A stretch of 64,000 nt of DNA from Neotamlana sargassicola (GTDB lineage: Bacteria > Bacteroidota > Bacteroidia > Flavobacteriales > Flavobacteriaceae). The position numbers were made by a program, and so were the translations under genes. The stretch is from contig NZ_JAJAPX010000001.1 of assembly GCF_020523965.1 (NCBI RefSeq), forward strand, positions 434,001 through 498,000, in the 5' to 3' direction. This document shows, one piece after another, positions 18,201 to 26,001 of this stretch; position 1 is the stretch's first letter, and the number at the start of each line of letters is the position of its first letter. The notes under the pieces were generated by a model that was given only the letters and a program-made list of their open reading frames with translations, had not been told where the DNA came from and did no database searches.

Positions 18201-20548
18201 TTGTCATTATCTCTATTACTAGAGTCGTGATAAAACGCAGGAAAATCTCCAATGATTGCAATGGTATAAATACCTGGGTTTAAATAGGTGTGTGTTATAT
18301 CTGTAGTTACATTATTATCATATTGTCCATCTCCCCAATCAATATTAAAGTCGTATGTTAAATAGTCAGGATAACCATCATTAAGTTCTATTCTATATTG
18401 GTTTGCAGCAGTAGAACCAGTATCCAAGTTTCTAGTGTCAATGGTAAATTTAAAAACATCGGTTCTGTTAACCCAACTCTCTACAACGGTAAAACTTGTT
18501 TCTGTACAACCCGTTGCTGGTCCTTCATCATTATAAGGTACTACGGTAACGAAAACCGTATCTCCTGCTTGAAATTCGTTAGTGAAATCTAAACCAACTA
18601 CATTGCCTACATCATAATTATTTGCTATGTTTCCTCCAATAGTAGCATAACTTCTTACGCCACCGCGTTCTATTTCCAAGGTAATTCTATATCCTGTAGC
18701 ATTAGGGGCAGGATCCCAACGAATATCGCTATTTGCTGGTGTTGCTGTATCGCTAGAATGCGGCATGGTAATTTCGGTACACAATACATAAGAACAGTTC
18801 ACGGCATCACCGGTAATTGCCCATCCATCATCATCTATTAAACTTTGTCTTTGGTTGAGAGCATCACAATATTGAAGATTGGTCGCTCCAAGAGAAACAT
18901 TGTTTTGAACGGTTTGTACAGACCAAGCTATAAGAATATTATCGTAGTTTTCTTGAGAAATACCACTATTAGACAGCATATTAGTCATGTTGGTTACAGC
19001 GGCTATGTTCCAAGGTCCAATATTTAAGTTAAACGATGTTGCACCGTTAAACATATTGCTCATATTGGTAACTCCAGAGGTGTCCCAATTACTAATATCT
19101 TGGTTAAAAGCAATTGCAAGGTTGAACATGGAACTAAAATTGGTTACATTGTTTAAACTCCAATTGTTTAGGGGTTGATTAAATACTGCAGCGTTAGAAA
19201 ACATGTTTGAGACATTAGAAACATTGCTTACATTCCAATTATTTAGAGGTTGGTTAAAAGCATCTGTTTGCTGAAACATCCCTTGCATATTAGTTACGCT
19301 ACTAACGTTCCAAGAGCTTATATCTTGATTAAAAACGGAAGTATCCTCGAACATCCCCGCCATGTTGGTTACATTACTTACATTCCAACCGCTAATATCT
19401 TGGTTAAAAGCAGTGTTGTCTCTAAACATGTAACTCATATTAGTTACGTTACTTACGTTCCAATTATCTAAGGGTTGGTTAAAAACTTGTCCCCAAATCC
19501 AACCGTCAAACATGCCAGACATATCGGTAGCATTACTAACATTCCAAGTATTTAAAGGTTGATTAAAAGTTCTATGTCTTTGAAACATTTCAGAGAAATC
19601 TACAACTGAAGATACATCCCAATTCTCTAAAGGATGATTGTAAACGGCGTGCCTAAACATTCCAGACATGTTAGTAACATTACTTACATTCCAATTACCA
19701 ATAGGATGATTGAAGTCTGAACCATCAAACATATTAGACATATCTGTAACATTAGCAACATTCCAATTGTTTAAGGGTTCGTTAAAATTGTTGGCATAAG
19801 AGAACGTGCCAGACATATTGGTAACATTATTTACAGTCCAATTATTTATATTTTGATTAAAGCGACTTGCAGAACGAAACATTCTATACATGTTAGTTAC
19901 TCTGGCGGTATTCCAATTGTCTAAAGGTTCATTAAAATTATTAGTTCCATAAAAGGTTTCAGACATATCAGTTACATTGCTTGTATTCCATAAATCTAGT
20001 GGTCTGTTAAAAGTATCGCATTCATAAAACATACCAGATAAATTTGTTATGGTACTAATATCCCAATTGTTTACAATGCCGTTAAATGAAGTACACTCTC
20101 TAAACATATTTTTTAAGGTAGTAACTTGGCTTAAATCTGGAGAATCAATTAAATCGAAATTTAAATTTTCACAGCCGTAAAAAGCATTTTCCATGGTTTG
20201 CCATTGTATGGACGAACCCCACTCTAAAATTTCAATAATTTTTAGTTTGTCGTTGGTATTGTCATCATTAAAATAAATCGCTGGAAAATCTCCACTAATT
20301 TCAATGTTGTAATTTCCTGGAGTGGCATAATCATGGGTAATGTTTCCGGTTACTCCGGTATCTGTATTGCCATCGCCCCAATTTACAGTATAATTGTATG
20401 TGTATGCTGGATTTGTAGGTATAGTAATTTGATAATCTGCCGAGGAACTTACTTCTATATTGTTTGTGTTCCAAGAACTTCTAAAATTCTGTGAGAACAA
20501 ATTTAAACCAATTAATAAAGCAAAACAGACAAGGTAGATTTTTTGCAT
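12227..20548 (-). CDS. Giant T9SS type B surface adhesin with DUF285 and Fn3-like repeats
   Basis: The protein is 2773 residues. In order it has a signal peptide (about 1-19); a PKD-like domain with NWGDGNTDTG (about 25-100); a first DUF285/BspA-type block of 25-residue repeats (about 110-550, theme NWNVSNVTNMSxMF); one Fn3-like module; and a second PKD-like domain (about 700-765). A second DUF285 block follows (about 800-1335), then 13 tandem Fn3-like modules (about 1385-2680). The last 80 residues form a CHU_C type B sorting domain with FSPNGDGLND and RWGDLVF. Seven of the modules are nearly identical 99-residue units. The protein is probably exported by the T9SS and displayed on the surface. 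The partner PorP/SprF gene follows after 4 bp. The ligand is unknown; DUF285 proteins in other bacteria are often adhesins. Confidence 0.92.
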   Translation of the reverse strand: MQKIYLVCFALLIGLNLFSQNFRSSWNTNNIEVSSSADYQITIPTNPAYTYNYTVNWGDGNTDTGVTGNITHDYATPGNYNIEISGDFPAIYFNDDNTNDKLKIIEILEWGSSIQWQTMENAFYGCENLNFDLIDSPDLSQVTTLKNMFRECTSFNGIVNNWDISTITNLSGMFYECDTFNRPLDLWNTSNVTDMSETFYGTNNFNEPLDNWNTARVTNMYRMFRSASRFNQNINNWTVNNVTNMSGTFSYANNFNEPLNNWNVANVTDMSNMFDGSDFNHPIGNWNVSNVTNMSGMFRHAVYNHPLENWDVSSVVDFSEMFQRHRTFNQPLNTWNVSNATDMSGMFDGWIWGQVFNQPLDNWNVSNVTNMSYMFRDNTAFNQDISGWNVSNVTNMAGMFEDTSVFNQDISSWNVSSVTNMQGMFQQTDAFNQPLNNWNVSNVSNVSNMFSNAAVFNQPLNNWSLNNVTNFSSMFNLAIAFNQDISNWDTSGVTNMSNMFNGATSFNLNIGPWNIAAVTNMTNMLSNSGISQENYDNILIAWSVQTVQNNVSLGATNLQYCDALNQRQSLIDDDGWAITGDAVNCSYVLCTEITMPHSSDTATPANSDIRWDPAPNATGYRITLEIERGGVRSYATIGGNIANNYDVGNVVGLDFTNEFQAGDTVFVTVVPYNDEGPATGCTETSFTVVESWVNRTDVFKFTIDTRNLDTGSTAANQYRIELNDGYPDYLTYDFNIDWGDGQYDNNVTTDITHTYLNPGIYTIAIIGDFPAFYHDSSNRDNDKLISMDQWGNQVWQSMEQAFYYCENMEYNATDIPNLTQVENMSGMFVSCDLFNSDISNWDVSNVTNMSSLFLAANSFNQPLNNWNISNVTNTSAMFFGANSFDQPLDNWDTSNVTNMSRMFRQATVFNQTLNNWNLSNVTDTSQMFSYTDAFNQPLNNWNVSNVINMEEMFHNAELFNQNIDSWEVTNVTNMAGMFNYAPSFNEPLNSWNVSSVTNMASMFSGADAFNQPLNNWDVSNVTTMASMFNSADNFNQNIDSWNVTNVTNMSYMFNNASSFNQPLNSWDVNSVVNMSSMFRGTTVFNQPLANWDVSAVANMSNMFEEASAFNQPLNTWNVSSVTLMPSMFEGATVYNQEMDNWDVAVVTNFEAMFKEASAFNQPLNSWNTGEALTMEAMFYGATVFNQPLDSWNTTFVTSMEDMFREASAFNQTLNSWNVASVTTMESMFQEAIMFNGDIDSWNVRAVTTMADMFNGASAFNKPLNSWRTTNVTTMDRMFQEAIAFNQPLNQWLFGNVTMRAMFHDATAFNQYLGDWDVSGVTDMRNMLDDTALTRENYDNTLIAWSEQNLTPGITLGAASLLYCDAQDERQSMIDTFGWTINSDILDCPIPECTQLTSPLSGATDVPVNTNITWEHALYAEGYYLTVGTSPGGNDILDNEAVVNETFYEFTTNFNTGDVIYITIIPYNYVGNAVGPCTEESFTISNNAASVPECTTLIEPINGATDVEVTTDLIWNAISNADGYKLSVGTTSGGTDLVNNEDVGNVTEYDFTTDLPEDTDIFVTITPYNEEGDATSCTEESFRTKFIPIPPACTTLSNPLNVATNISTTTDLTWNTIADATGYLISVGTTSGGVEIVNSIDVGNVTSYTFSEELQENRIYYVRITPYNNVGDASGCSEESFTTAAAPTAPSCTTLTSPLNGATDVSVATDLSWTAITDVTGYRLTVGTTSGGNDILDNENVGNVSTYDLANDLPETTTIYVTITPYNAVGDATGCSEESFTTETLPTAPTCTTLTSPLNGATDVSVATDLSWTAITDATGYRLTVGTTSGGNDILDSEDVGNVSTYDLASDLPETTTIYVTIIPYNAVGDATGCSEESFTTETLPTAPTCTTLTSPLNGVTDVAVSTDLSWTAITDATGYRLTVGTTSGGNDILNTEDVGNVSTYDLANDLPETTTIYVTIIPYNAVGDATGCTEESFTTETLPTAPTCTTLTSPLNGATDVAVSTDLSWTAITDATGYRITVGTTSGGNDILDNEDVGNVSTYDLANDLPETTIIYATITPYNAVGDATGCTEESFTTETLPTAPTCTTLTSPLNGATDVAVSTDLSWTAITDATGYRLTVGTTSGGNDILDNEDVGNVSTYDLVTDLPETTTIYVTITPYNAVGDATGCTEESFTTETLPTAPTCTTLTSPLNGATDVAVSTDLSWTAITDATGYRLTVGTTSGGNDILDNEDVGNVSTYDLVTDLPETTTIYVTITPYNAVGDATGCTEESFTTETLPTVPGCTTLTSPLNGATDVAVSTDLSWTAITDATGYRLTVGTTSGGNDILGNEDVGNVSTYNLASDLPETTTIYVTIIPYNTVGDATGCTEESFTTETLATIPDCTRLTSPVNGESDVSVSTDLSWQAIAEATGYKLTVGLTFGGNEILNNEDVGNVTTYNLVSDLPESTEIYVTIIPYNLVGDATVCTEEAFITETFPSEPICAALTSPTNGATDVSVATDFNWDAVTDATGYRLTIGTTSNGNDILDNEDIGNVTTFNLTSDLPENSTIYVTITPYNAVGDAVSCTEQSFTTEVFPTIPNCTELVSPYNGETEVSTDTYLEWSEISDATGYKLFVGTTSGVYDILDNEDVGNVISYSLSSDLPEGTQIYVVVIAYNDVGEAIGCTETLFTTNITLAESKYGFSPNGDGLNDFWEINGIENSPNNVVNIYNRWGDLVFTIANYNNSSNVFRGEANRLKQLGAGKLPDGTYFFEIKVSGTHNLKKLKGFVVIKR
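13420..15500 (-). repeat. Tandem 297-bp repeats inside the adhesin gene
   Basis: About seven near-identical units encode 99-residue modules beginning CTTLTSPLNGATDV. The nucleotide identity between adjacent units is very high, far more than needed to keep the protein sequence. This is typical of repeats that expand, contract and homogenise by recombination. Confidence 0.9.
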
Positions 20549-20665
20549 ATGATAAGTTTTTAGGAAGAAAAAAGTGTTGTAATAAAAATTAACCGATGGC
20601 TAAAATATTCGAGTATTGCGTAGTTATAAGACATAAAACATTCATAACAAGTAGGTTTATATTGA

Positions 20666-20700
20666 CAAATATAAGTTTTTAAAGATTACTTAAAAACAAA
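20666..20700 (-). promoter_or_regulatory. Promoter of the adhesin-PorP operon
   Basis: On the minus strand TATATTTG (20666-20673) matches the Bacteroidota -7 consensus TAnnTTTG. A TTTG at 20697-20700 fits the -33 element with a 23-bp spacer. The start codon is about 118 bp downstream, so there is a long leader. The -33 element overlaps the end of the rng terminator. Confidence 0.55.
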
Positions 20701-20731
20701 AAACCCGCAAACTAATAAAAGCTGCGGGTTT
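20692..20731 (-). terminator. Terminator of rng
   Basis: The stem AAACCCGCA/TGCGGGTTT (20701-20709 and 20723-20731) is followed on the minus strand by a T-rich run. It begins 5 bp after the rng stop codon. Confidence 0.85.
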
Positions 20732-20735
20732 CGGG

Positions 20736-22280
20736 TTATTTAATTTGTTTACCATTTTTATCGAAAAAATGATATTCTAAGTATGTGTAAGCATCTCTTG
20801 GTAAAATTTTCACCCATTTTTTGTGTTCTAAAAACCATTTAGAACGCTCAGATGGAAAGCCTTTTGTTAAAAAGGCTGCTATAAAAGGATGTGTGTTTAA
20901 GGTCACCTTTTTATAGTCTTTTTTAAATAGTTTTTCAAGGTCATGCGTTATTTTTTGTACTACGCCTATAGGAGCTTCAATTTCGGCACCATTAACCCCG
21001 TTAGGATTTTCCTCACGAGTTTTAATTTCTAATTCTGGGCGTACGCGTTGCCTTGTTATTTGTATCAATCCAAATTTACTTGGTGGCAAAATTTTATGTT
21101 TAGCGCGATCATCTTTCATTTCATCACGAAGATGACTAAACAATTTTTGCCTGTTCTCAGCATTTGTCATATCAATAAAATCTACTACAATAATACCACC
21201 CATATCGCGTAAACGCAATTGACGAGCTATCTCGGTAGCAGCTAATAAATTAACTTCTAATGCTGTTTCCTCTTGGTTATTGGCTTTGTTAGATCGGTTT
21301 CCGCTGTTTACATCTACGACATGCAAGGCTTCGGTATGTTCTATTACCAAATAAGCGCCTTTTGCCATAGACACGGTTTTTCCAAACGAGGTTTTAATTT
21401 GGCGTTCAATACCAAATTTTTCGAAAATAGGAATGTTTGATTGATATAATTTAACTATTGATTCTTTTTTAGGTGCAATTTCTTGCAAATAATCTTTAAT
21501 TTGATAATAAAGCTCTTCATCATCAACTGTTATTCCAGTAAAGGTGTCGTTAAAAATGTCTCGTAAAATAGACGAGGCTTTGTTCATTTCACCTAATACT
21601 TTTGTTGGATGATGGGCTTTATGTAGCTTTTTACTCATTGCCGTCCAGCGACTAAGCAAATTTTGTAAATCTTTATCTAGTTCGGCTACTTTTTTGCCTT
21701 GTGCTACGGTACGTACAATTACCCCAAAACCTTGAGGTGTAATACTTTTTACTAATCGTTTTAAGCGATCTTTTTCTTCTTTATCTTCTATTTTTTGAGA
21801 AATAGAAATGCGATTAGAAAAAGGCACTAAAACAATATATCTACCAGCAATAGAAAGCTCAGAGCTAATTCTTGGGCCTTTTGTAGATATAGGTTCTTTT
21901 ACAATTTGTACCAATAGCGATTGATTTGATTTTAGGACGTCTACAATTTTACCGCCCTTATCAATATCTTTTTCAAATGGGAAATTTTTTAAAGAGAAAT
22001 CTTTTAGTTTACCTGTGCTTACACGTTTTATGAATTTTAAAAGGGAAGGTAATTTTGGGCCTAAATCGTGATAATGCAAAAACGCATCTTTCTCGTAGCC
22101 TACATTAACAAATGCGGCATTTAAACCCGGAACAGTTTTTCGAATTTTGGCTATAAACACATCACCAACAGAAAACTTGTTCTCGCCTTCGTCTTTTTGT
22201 AATTCAATAAGTTTTCCATCTTTTAATAAGGCAAAATCAACATCCTCGGAACTAGATCGAATAATCAATTCTTTATCCAT
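20736..22280 (-). CDS. rng: Ribonuclease G/E family endoribonuclease
   Basis: The 514-residue protein opens with an S1 RNA-binding domain (about residues 35-125; VGDVFIAKIRKTVPGLNAAFVN and KDAFLHYHDLGP). The RNase E/G catalytic core follows, including LHVVDVNSG and VVDFIDM, whose aspartates bind the catalytic magnesium. It lacks the long C-terminal degradosome scaffold of RNase E and therefore fits RNase G. The family processes rRNA 5' ends and initiates mRNA decay in the cytoplasm. In flavobacteria rng is commonly downstream of the HU gene, as here, with the 30-residue basic protein between them. Confidence 0.93.
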   Translation of the reverse strand: MDKELIIRSSSEDVDFALLKDGKLIELQKDEGENKFSVGDVFIAKIRKTVPGLNAAFVNVGYEKDAFLHYHDLGPKLPSLLKFIKRVSTGKLKDFSLKNFPFEKDIDKGGKIVDVLKSNQSLLVQIVKEPISTKGPRISSELSIAGRYIVLVPFSNRISISQKIEDKEEKDRLKRLVKSITPQGFGVIVRTVAQGKKVAELDKDLQNLLSRWTAMSKKLHKAHHPTKVLGEMNKASSILRDIFNDTFTGITVDDEELYYQIKDYLQEIAPKKESIVKLYQSNIPIFEKFGIERQIKTSFGKTVSMAKGAYLVIEHTEALHVVDVNSGNRSNKANNQEETALEVNLLAATEIARQLRLRDMGGIIVVDFIDMTNAENRQKLFSHLRDEMKDDRAKHKILPPSKFGLIQITRQRVRPELEIKTREENPNGVNGAEIEAPIGVVQKITHDLEKLFKKDYKKVTLNTHPFIAAFLTKGFPSERSKWFLEHKKWVKILPRDAYTYLEYHFFDKNGKQIK

Positions 22281-22475
22281 GTTGTTAATTTTAATCCATT
22301 ACACTAAAGTGTAACAGATGGATTATACAATATTTTTCACAGGTCCCTATCTCGACAAATAATAAAATATATCGAGAATATTGGGAATTATCCGTGGAGT
22401 TCAATAACACACTTTAACTAAAAAGCGCTAAAAACAAATGAACTCATTTCAAAGAACTTAGTTTTTTAAAAACCA
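22281..22475. other. Intergenic region with a weak palindrome
   Basis: The region upstream of rng has a palindrome TTACACTAAAGTGTAA around 22300-22315 and a weak TCTCGA/TCGAGA inverted repeat around 22352-22377. The first could be an operator; nothing else is evident. Confidence 0.35.
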
Positions 22476-22505
22476 AAAAAGTAGTCAATCACTAACTACT
22501 TTTTC
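22476..22505 (-). terminator. Terminator after the 30-residue gene
   Basis: AAAAAGTAGT and ACTACTTTTT form a stem with a 9-nt loop, immediately downstream (minus strand) of the small basic gene. The strand continues into a T-rich tract. Confidence 0.75.
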
Positions 22506-22508
22506 GAT

Positions 22509-22601
22509 TTATTTTTTCTTTTTGTGACGGTTAGCGCGTCTGCGTTTTTTACGTTTGTGCGTCGCTACCTTATGTCTTTTACGTTTTTTACCACTTGGCA
22601 T
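22509..22601 (-). CDS. Conserved 30-residue basic protein, probable ribosome-associated peptide
   Basis: The ORF encodes only 30 residues, starting MPSGKKRKRHKVATHKRKKR and continuing with RRANRHKKKK. About two thirds are Lys, Arg or His, as in the smallest ribosomal proteins. I recognise this peptide as recurrent between HU and rng in Bacteroidota genomes, where automatic gene callers often miss it. It has its own terminator and sits 73 bp downstream of HU on the same strand. A ribosomal role is an inference from composition and conservation. A novel protein called bL38 was reported in the F. johnsoniae ribosome, but I cannot say whether it is this one. Confidence 0.8.
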   Translation of the reverse strand: MPSGKKRKRHKVATHKRKKRRRANRHKKKK

Positions 22602-22674
22602 AAATAGTGTCTTTTATAAATTAATAATTATTTTAAAACTGTATCTCCTAAATTACAAGACACAGCGTATTGTT

Positions 22675-22965
22675 TTACTTTACGTCTACATTTGTTTTCA
22701 CACCTTCAACAAAAACCTTTGCAGGCTTAAATGCAGGAATATTGTGAGCAGGTATTTTAATAGTAGTATTTTTAGAAATGTTTCTTCCTGTTTTTTCTGC
22801 TCTAGTTTTAATTATAAAACTTCCAAAACCTCTTAAATAAACATTGTCTCCACTTTCTAATGATGTTTTTACCTCATCCATAAAAGATTCAACTGTTGCT
22901 TGTACATCACCTTTTTCAATTCCTAATTTTTCAGAAATTTTTGCTACTAAATCAGCCTTAGTCAT
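22675..22965 (-). CDS. HU-family DNA-binding protein
   Basis: The 96-residue protein has the complete histone-like fold: MTKADLVAKISEKLG at the N-terminus, GFGSF at about residues 46-50, and the DNA-intercalating arm TGRNISKNTTIKIPAHNIPAFKP. It forms dimers that bend DNA and package the nucleoid. It is a standard-length HU/IHF, not the Bacteroidota-specific long variants. A strong promoter lies upstream. The downstream 30-residue basic gene and rng are on the same strand. Confidence 0.95.
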   Translation of the reverse strand: MTKADLVAKISEKLGIEKGDVQATVESFMDEVKTSLESGDNVYLRGFGSFIIKTRAEKTGRNISKNTTIKIPAHNIPAFKPAKVFVEGVKTNVDVK

Positions 22966-23010
22966 ACTTAAATTTTTTTATTTGGGTTACTATTAATTTT
23001 TAAAGGGATG

Positions 23011-23043
23011 CAAATATAGGAATTAAATATTCAATATTTCAAA
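23011..23043 (-). promoter_or_regulatory. Promoter of the HU gene
   Basis: On the minus strand TTTG (23040-23043) and TATATTTG (23011-23018) are separated by 21 bp. This is a full match to the Flavobacterium -33/-7 consensus, about 46 bp before the HU start codon. Confidence 0.75.
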
Positions 23044-23106
23044 CCTAATTCACTAAAATTTAATATCATAAACGTTTATTTTTGTTTTATGGTTATATAA
23101 GAACTC

Positions 23107-24156
23107 ATGAATTTCACAAAAACAATAATACATTGGTACTCAATAAATAAGCGAAGTTTACCTTGGCGAGAAACCCAAAATCCCTATAAAATATGGCTTT
23201 CAGAAATTATTTTACAGCAAACACAAGTAAAGCAAGGGTTACCATATTATGAAGCTTTTGTAAGCAAATACCCAACTATTTTTAACTTAGCAAAAGCACC
23301 CGAAAGTGAGGTTTTAAAACTTTGGCAAGGATTAGGTTACTACTCTAGAGCTCGAAATTTACACAGCACTGCCAAATATATTGTTAACGAATTACAAGGC
23401 AATTTCCCCAATACGTTCAAAGATATTATTAAATTAAAAGGTGTTGGCGACTATACTGCAAGTGCAATAGCTTCCATTTGCTTTAACGAAGTTACTGCTG
23501 TAGTAGATGGCAATGTATATCGTGTATTGTCGAGATATTATAATATAGATACACCTATAAACTCTTCTAAAGGAGCCAAAGAATTTAAAATACTTGCACA
23601 AGAACTAATAGATAAAAAACAACCAGCAACATTTAACCAAGCCATTATGGAATTTGGTGCTAAACAGTGTACACCAAAAAATCCAGATTGTGAAAATTGC
23701 CCACTAAACCAAAGCTGCCTCGCTTTAAGCAAGCAGAAAACTGACCAATTACCAGTAAAAACTAAAACAGCTAAGGCTAAAAAGAAGCACTTTAATTTTT
23801 TAGTTTTTATAAGTAGCGATGGTAAAACTGTACTGGAAAAAAGAACAGGCAAAGGCATTTGGCAAAACCTTTACCAATTTCCATTAATTGAAACCGAAAA
23901 AAGCACCAACGAAAAAACATTAAGAAACGCTTTAAAAAACAACACCTTATTATATAATAAAAAGTTTGAGCTTACACTATATAATGATGAACCTATTATA
24001 CATAAATTATCGCACCAACACTTATATACCAAATTCTGGATTATTACGGTCGAAAATATAAAGACAGAAACTATCTATGTAAAAGACATTAATAAGTACC
24101 CCGTACCTATACTGATTGGAAATTTTATTGAATCGTTTAATTTTGATTTAGTTTAA
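23107..24156 (+). CDS. mutY: A/G-specific adenine glycosylase
   Basis: The 349-residue protein shows the HhH-GPD glycosylase core: LPWRETQNPYKIWLSEIILQ near residues 18-38, the helix-hairpin-helix LKGVGDYTASA, catalytic D in VVDGNVYRV, and a 4Fe-4S loop (CTPKNPDCENCPLNQSC). The C-terminal part is the NUDIX-like 8-oxoG recognition domain. MutY removes adenine mispaired with 8-oxoguanine. The gene heads the conserved mutY-ssb-gldE-gldD cluster of flavobacteria. Confidence 0.96.
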   Translation: MNFTKTIIHWYSINKRSLPWRETQNPYKIWLSEIILQQTQVKQGLPYYEAFVSKYPTIFNLAKAPESEVLKLWQGLGYYSRARNLHSTAKYIVNELQGNFPNTFKDIIKLKGVGDYTASAIASICFNEVTAVVDGNVYRVLSRYYNIDTPINSSKGAKEFKILAQELIDKKQPATFNQAIMEFGAKQCTPKNPDCENCPLNQSCLALSKQKTDQLPVKTKTAKAKKKHFNFLVFISSDGKTVLEKRTGKGIWQNLYQFPLIETEKSTNEKTLRNALKNNTLLYNKKFELTLYNDEPIIHKLSHQHLYTKFWIITVENIKTETIYVKDINKYPVPILIGNFIESFNFDLV

Positions 24157-24206
24157 CACCTACAATCATATTTTTTTATTAATTTTAAAAATGACACACA
24201 AATAAC

Positions 24207-24214
24207 TACATTTG
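24207..24214 (+). promoter_or_regulatory. -7 element upstream of ssb-gldE-gldD
   Basis: TACATTTG matches TAnnTTTG and lies 20 bp before the ssb start. No convincing -33 TTG was seen, so this is only the -7 half of a promoter. Confidence 0.5.
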
Positions 24215-24234
24215 TTGTCTTTAACAATATTATT

Positions 24235-24675
24235 ATGTCTGGAACCTTAAATAAAGTTATGCTAATTGGCCATTTGGGAGATGAAGTGAAAATGCACTAT
24301 TTTGAAGGTGGCGGTTGTGTAGGTCGATTTCCATTGGCAACCAACGAAACCTACACCAATAAGCAAACTAACGAACGCGTTACCAATACCGAATGGCATA
24401 ATATTGTAGTTAGAAATAAAGGCGCCGAAATTTGTGAAAAATATTTAAACAAAGGCGACAAAGTATATATTGAAGGTCGTTTAAAAACCAGAAAATGGCA
24501 AGACGAAAAAGGCAACGATAGGTATTCTACCGAAATTCAATGTACCGACTTTACCTTCCTTACAGCAAAAAATGAAAGTGAAAATGCATCGAGTATGCCA
24601 CCGCAACAAGCTAAACCAACTCAAGCAAAACCTATTGAACCGGTTGAAGCTGATGATGACGATCTTCCTTTTTAA
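24235..24675 (+). CDS. ssb: Single-stranded DNA-binding protein (main SSB)
   Basis: The 146-residue protein has an OB-fold (about 1-110; starts SGTLNKVMLIGHLGDEVKM, with EWHNIVV and KVYIEGRLKTRKW). A disordered Gln/Pro/Lys linker leads to the acidic tail DDDDLPF that recruits repair and replication partners. This is the housekeeping SSB. It lies between mutY and gldE, in the order known from F. johnsoniae. Compare the second, tail-less SSB at 48668-49000. Confidence 0.95.
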   Translation: MSGTLNKVMLIGHLGDEVKMHYFEGGGCVGRFPLATNETYTNKQTNERVTNTEWHNIVVRNKGAEICEKYLNKGDKVYIEGRLKTRKWQDEKGNDRYSTEIQCTDFTFLTAKNESENASSMPPQQAKPTQAKPIEPVEADDDDLPF

Positions 24676-24696
24676 GTTTAACTAAATTAACCCTAC

Positions 24697-26001
24697 TTGG
24701 ATCCCGACCCTGCCAGTTTACAACTCACGTTTTTAGCAATTGATTTCTCAATTGTATTTGGCTTTGCATTATTAATTTTGCTTTTACTTTGTTCTGCATT
24801 AATTTCTGGTGCCGAAGTAGCCTTGTTTTCTTTAAGTAAAACCGAACTAGAAGAACAAGCCTCCAATACCTCGAAACCCATTGAAATTATTTTAAATCTT
24901 CTAGATCGTCCTAAAAAATTATTAGCAACCATTTTAGTAGCCAATAATTTTATAAATATCGCCGTGGTAATTCTGTTCGCTTTTTTGGGTGACTTTATGT
25001 TTGGTGGTGTAACAAACCCACAATTAAAATTTATTTTAGAAGTGGTTGTGGTTACATTTTTAATTTTACTATTTGGAGAAATTTTACCTAAAATTTACGC
25101 CAGCCGCAACAACCTAAAATTTGCAACTTTTATGGCGTATCCGCTTCGTTTTTTAGATGTGGTTTTATCGCCAATAAGTTTACCAATGCGCAGTGTTACA
25201 CTGGCAATACACAACAAATTGGGTAAGCAAAAATCGAACCTAAGTGTAGACCAACTTTCGCAGGCCTTAGAGCTAACTAGTGAAGAAGATACAACCAAAG
25301 AAGAACACAAAATTCTACAAGGCATTGTGTCCTTTGGTAACACAGACACCAAGCAAGTTATGCGACCTCGTATTGATATTTTCGCCTTGAACATCGAGCA
25401 AAAGTATGCCGATATTATGCCCGAAATTATAGAAAACGGTTACTCCAGAATTCCCGTTTACAAAGACAATATTGATACTATTGAAGGCATCCTTTACGTT
25501 AAAGATTTACTGCCATATATTGACAGAAAACAATTTGATTGGACCACCCTTTTACGCGAGCCATTTTTTGTGCCCGAAAACAAAAAACTAGACGATTTAA
25601 TGGCCGAATTTCAAGAAAAAAAAGTGCATTTAGCGGTTGTAGTTGATGAATATGGCGGTACATCGGGACTTATTTCTTTAGAAGATATTATTGAAGAAAT
25701 TGTAGGCGATATTAGTGATGAGTTCGATGATGAAGATTTAACCTACTCTAAGCTAGACGAAAACAACTTTGTTTTTGAAGGAAAAACAGCCTTAAAAGAT
25801 CTTTATAAAATTATTAAGCTTGATGATGACAGCCTTTTTGAAGAAAACAAGGGTGAAGCTGAAACCATAGCTGGTTTTGTTTTAGAAATATCGGGTAGTT
25901 TCCCAAAACTAAACAGTAAAATAAATTTTGAAAACTACGTTTTTACTATAGAATCCATGGATAAAAAACGTATAAAACTAGTAAAGTTCACCATATTGTA
26001 A
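24697..26001 (+). CDS. gldE: Gliding motility-associated CNNM/CBS membrane protein GldE
   Basis: The 434-residue protein begins at a TTG 21 bp after the ssb stop; no nearby ATG keeps the conserved N-terminus MDPDPASLQ. It has a CNNM (DUF21) domain with about four membrane helices (residues 10-150), a CBS-domain pair (about 215-335; RPRIDIFAL, GYSRIPVYKDN, VDEYGGTSGLISLEDI) and a CorC/HlyC C-terminal domain. GldE belongs to the family of magnesium/cobalt transport-like proteins and works with GldD in gliding and T9SS function. It overlaps gldD by one base, confirming translational coupling. Confidence 0.92.
   Translation: MDPDPASLQLTFLAIDFSIVFGFALLILLLLCSALISGAEVALFSLSKTELEEQASNTSKPIEIILNLLDRPKKLLATILVANNFINIAVVILFAFLGDFMFGGVTNPQLKFILEVVVVTFLILLFGEILPKIYASRNNLKFATFMAYPLRFLDVVLSPISLPMRSVTLAIHNKLGKQKSNLSVDQLSQALELTSEEDTTKEEHKILQGIVSFGNTDTKQVMRPRIDIFALNIEQKYADIMPEIIENGYSRIPVYKDNIDTIEGILYVKDLLPYIDRKQFDWTTLLREPFFVPENKKLDDLMAEFQEKKVHLAVVVDEYGGTSGLISLEDIIEEIVGDISDEFDDEDLTYSKLDENNFVFEGKTALKDLYKIIKLDDDSLFEENKGEAETIAGFVLEISGSFPKLNSKINFENYVFTIESMDKKRIKLVKFTIL

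Noticed and set aside
17406-19471. Several plus-strand ORFs inside the giant adhesin gene
   Set aside because: They come from the periodic reverse complement of the DUF285 repeats and have no independent gene signals.
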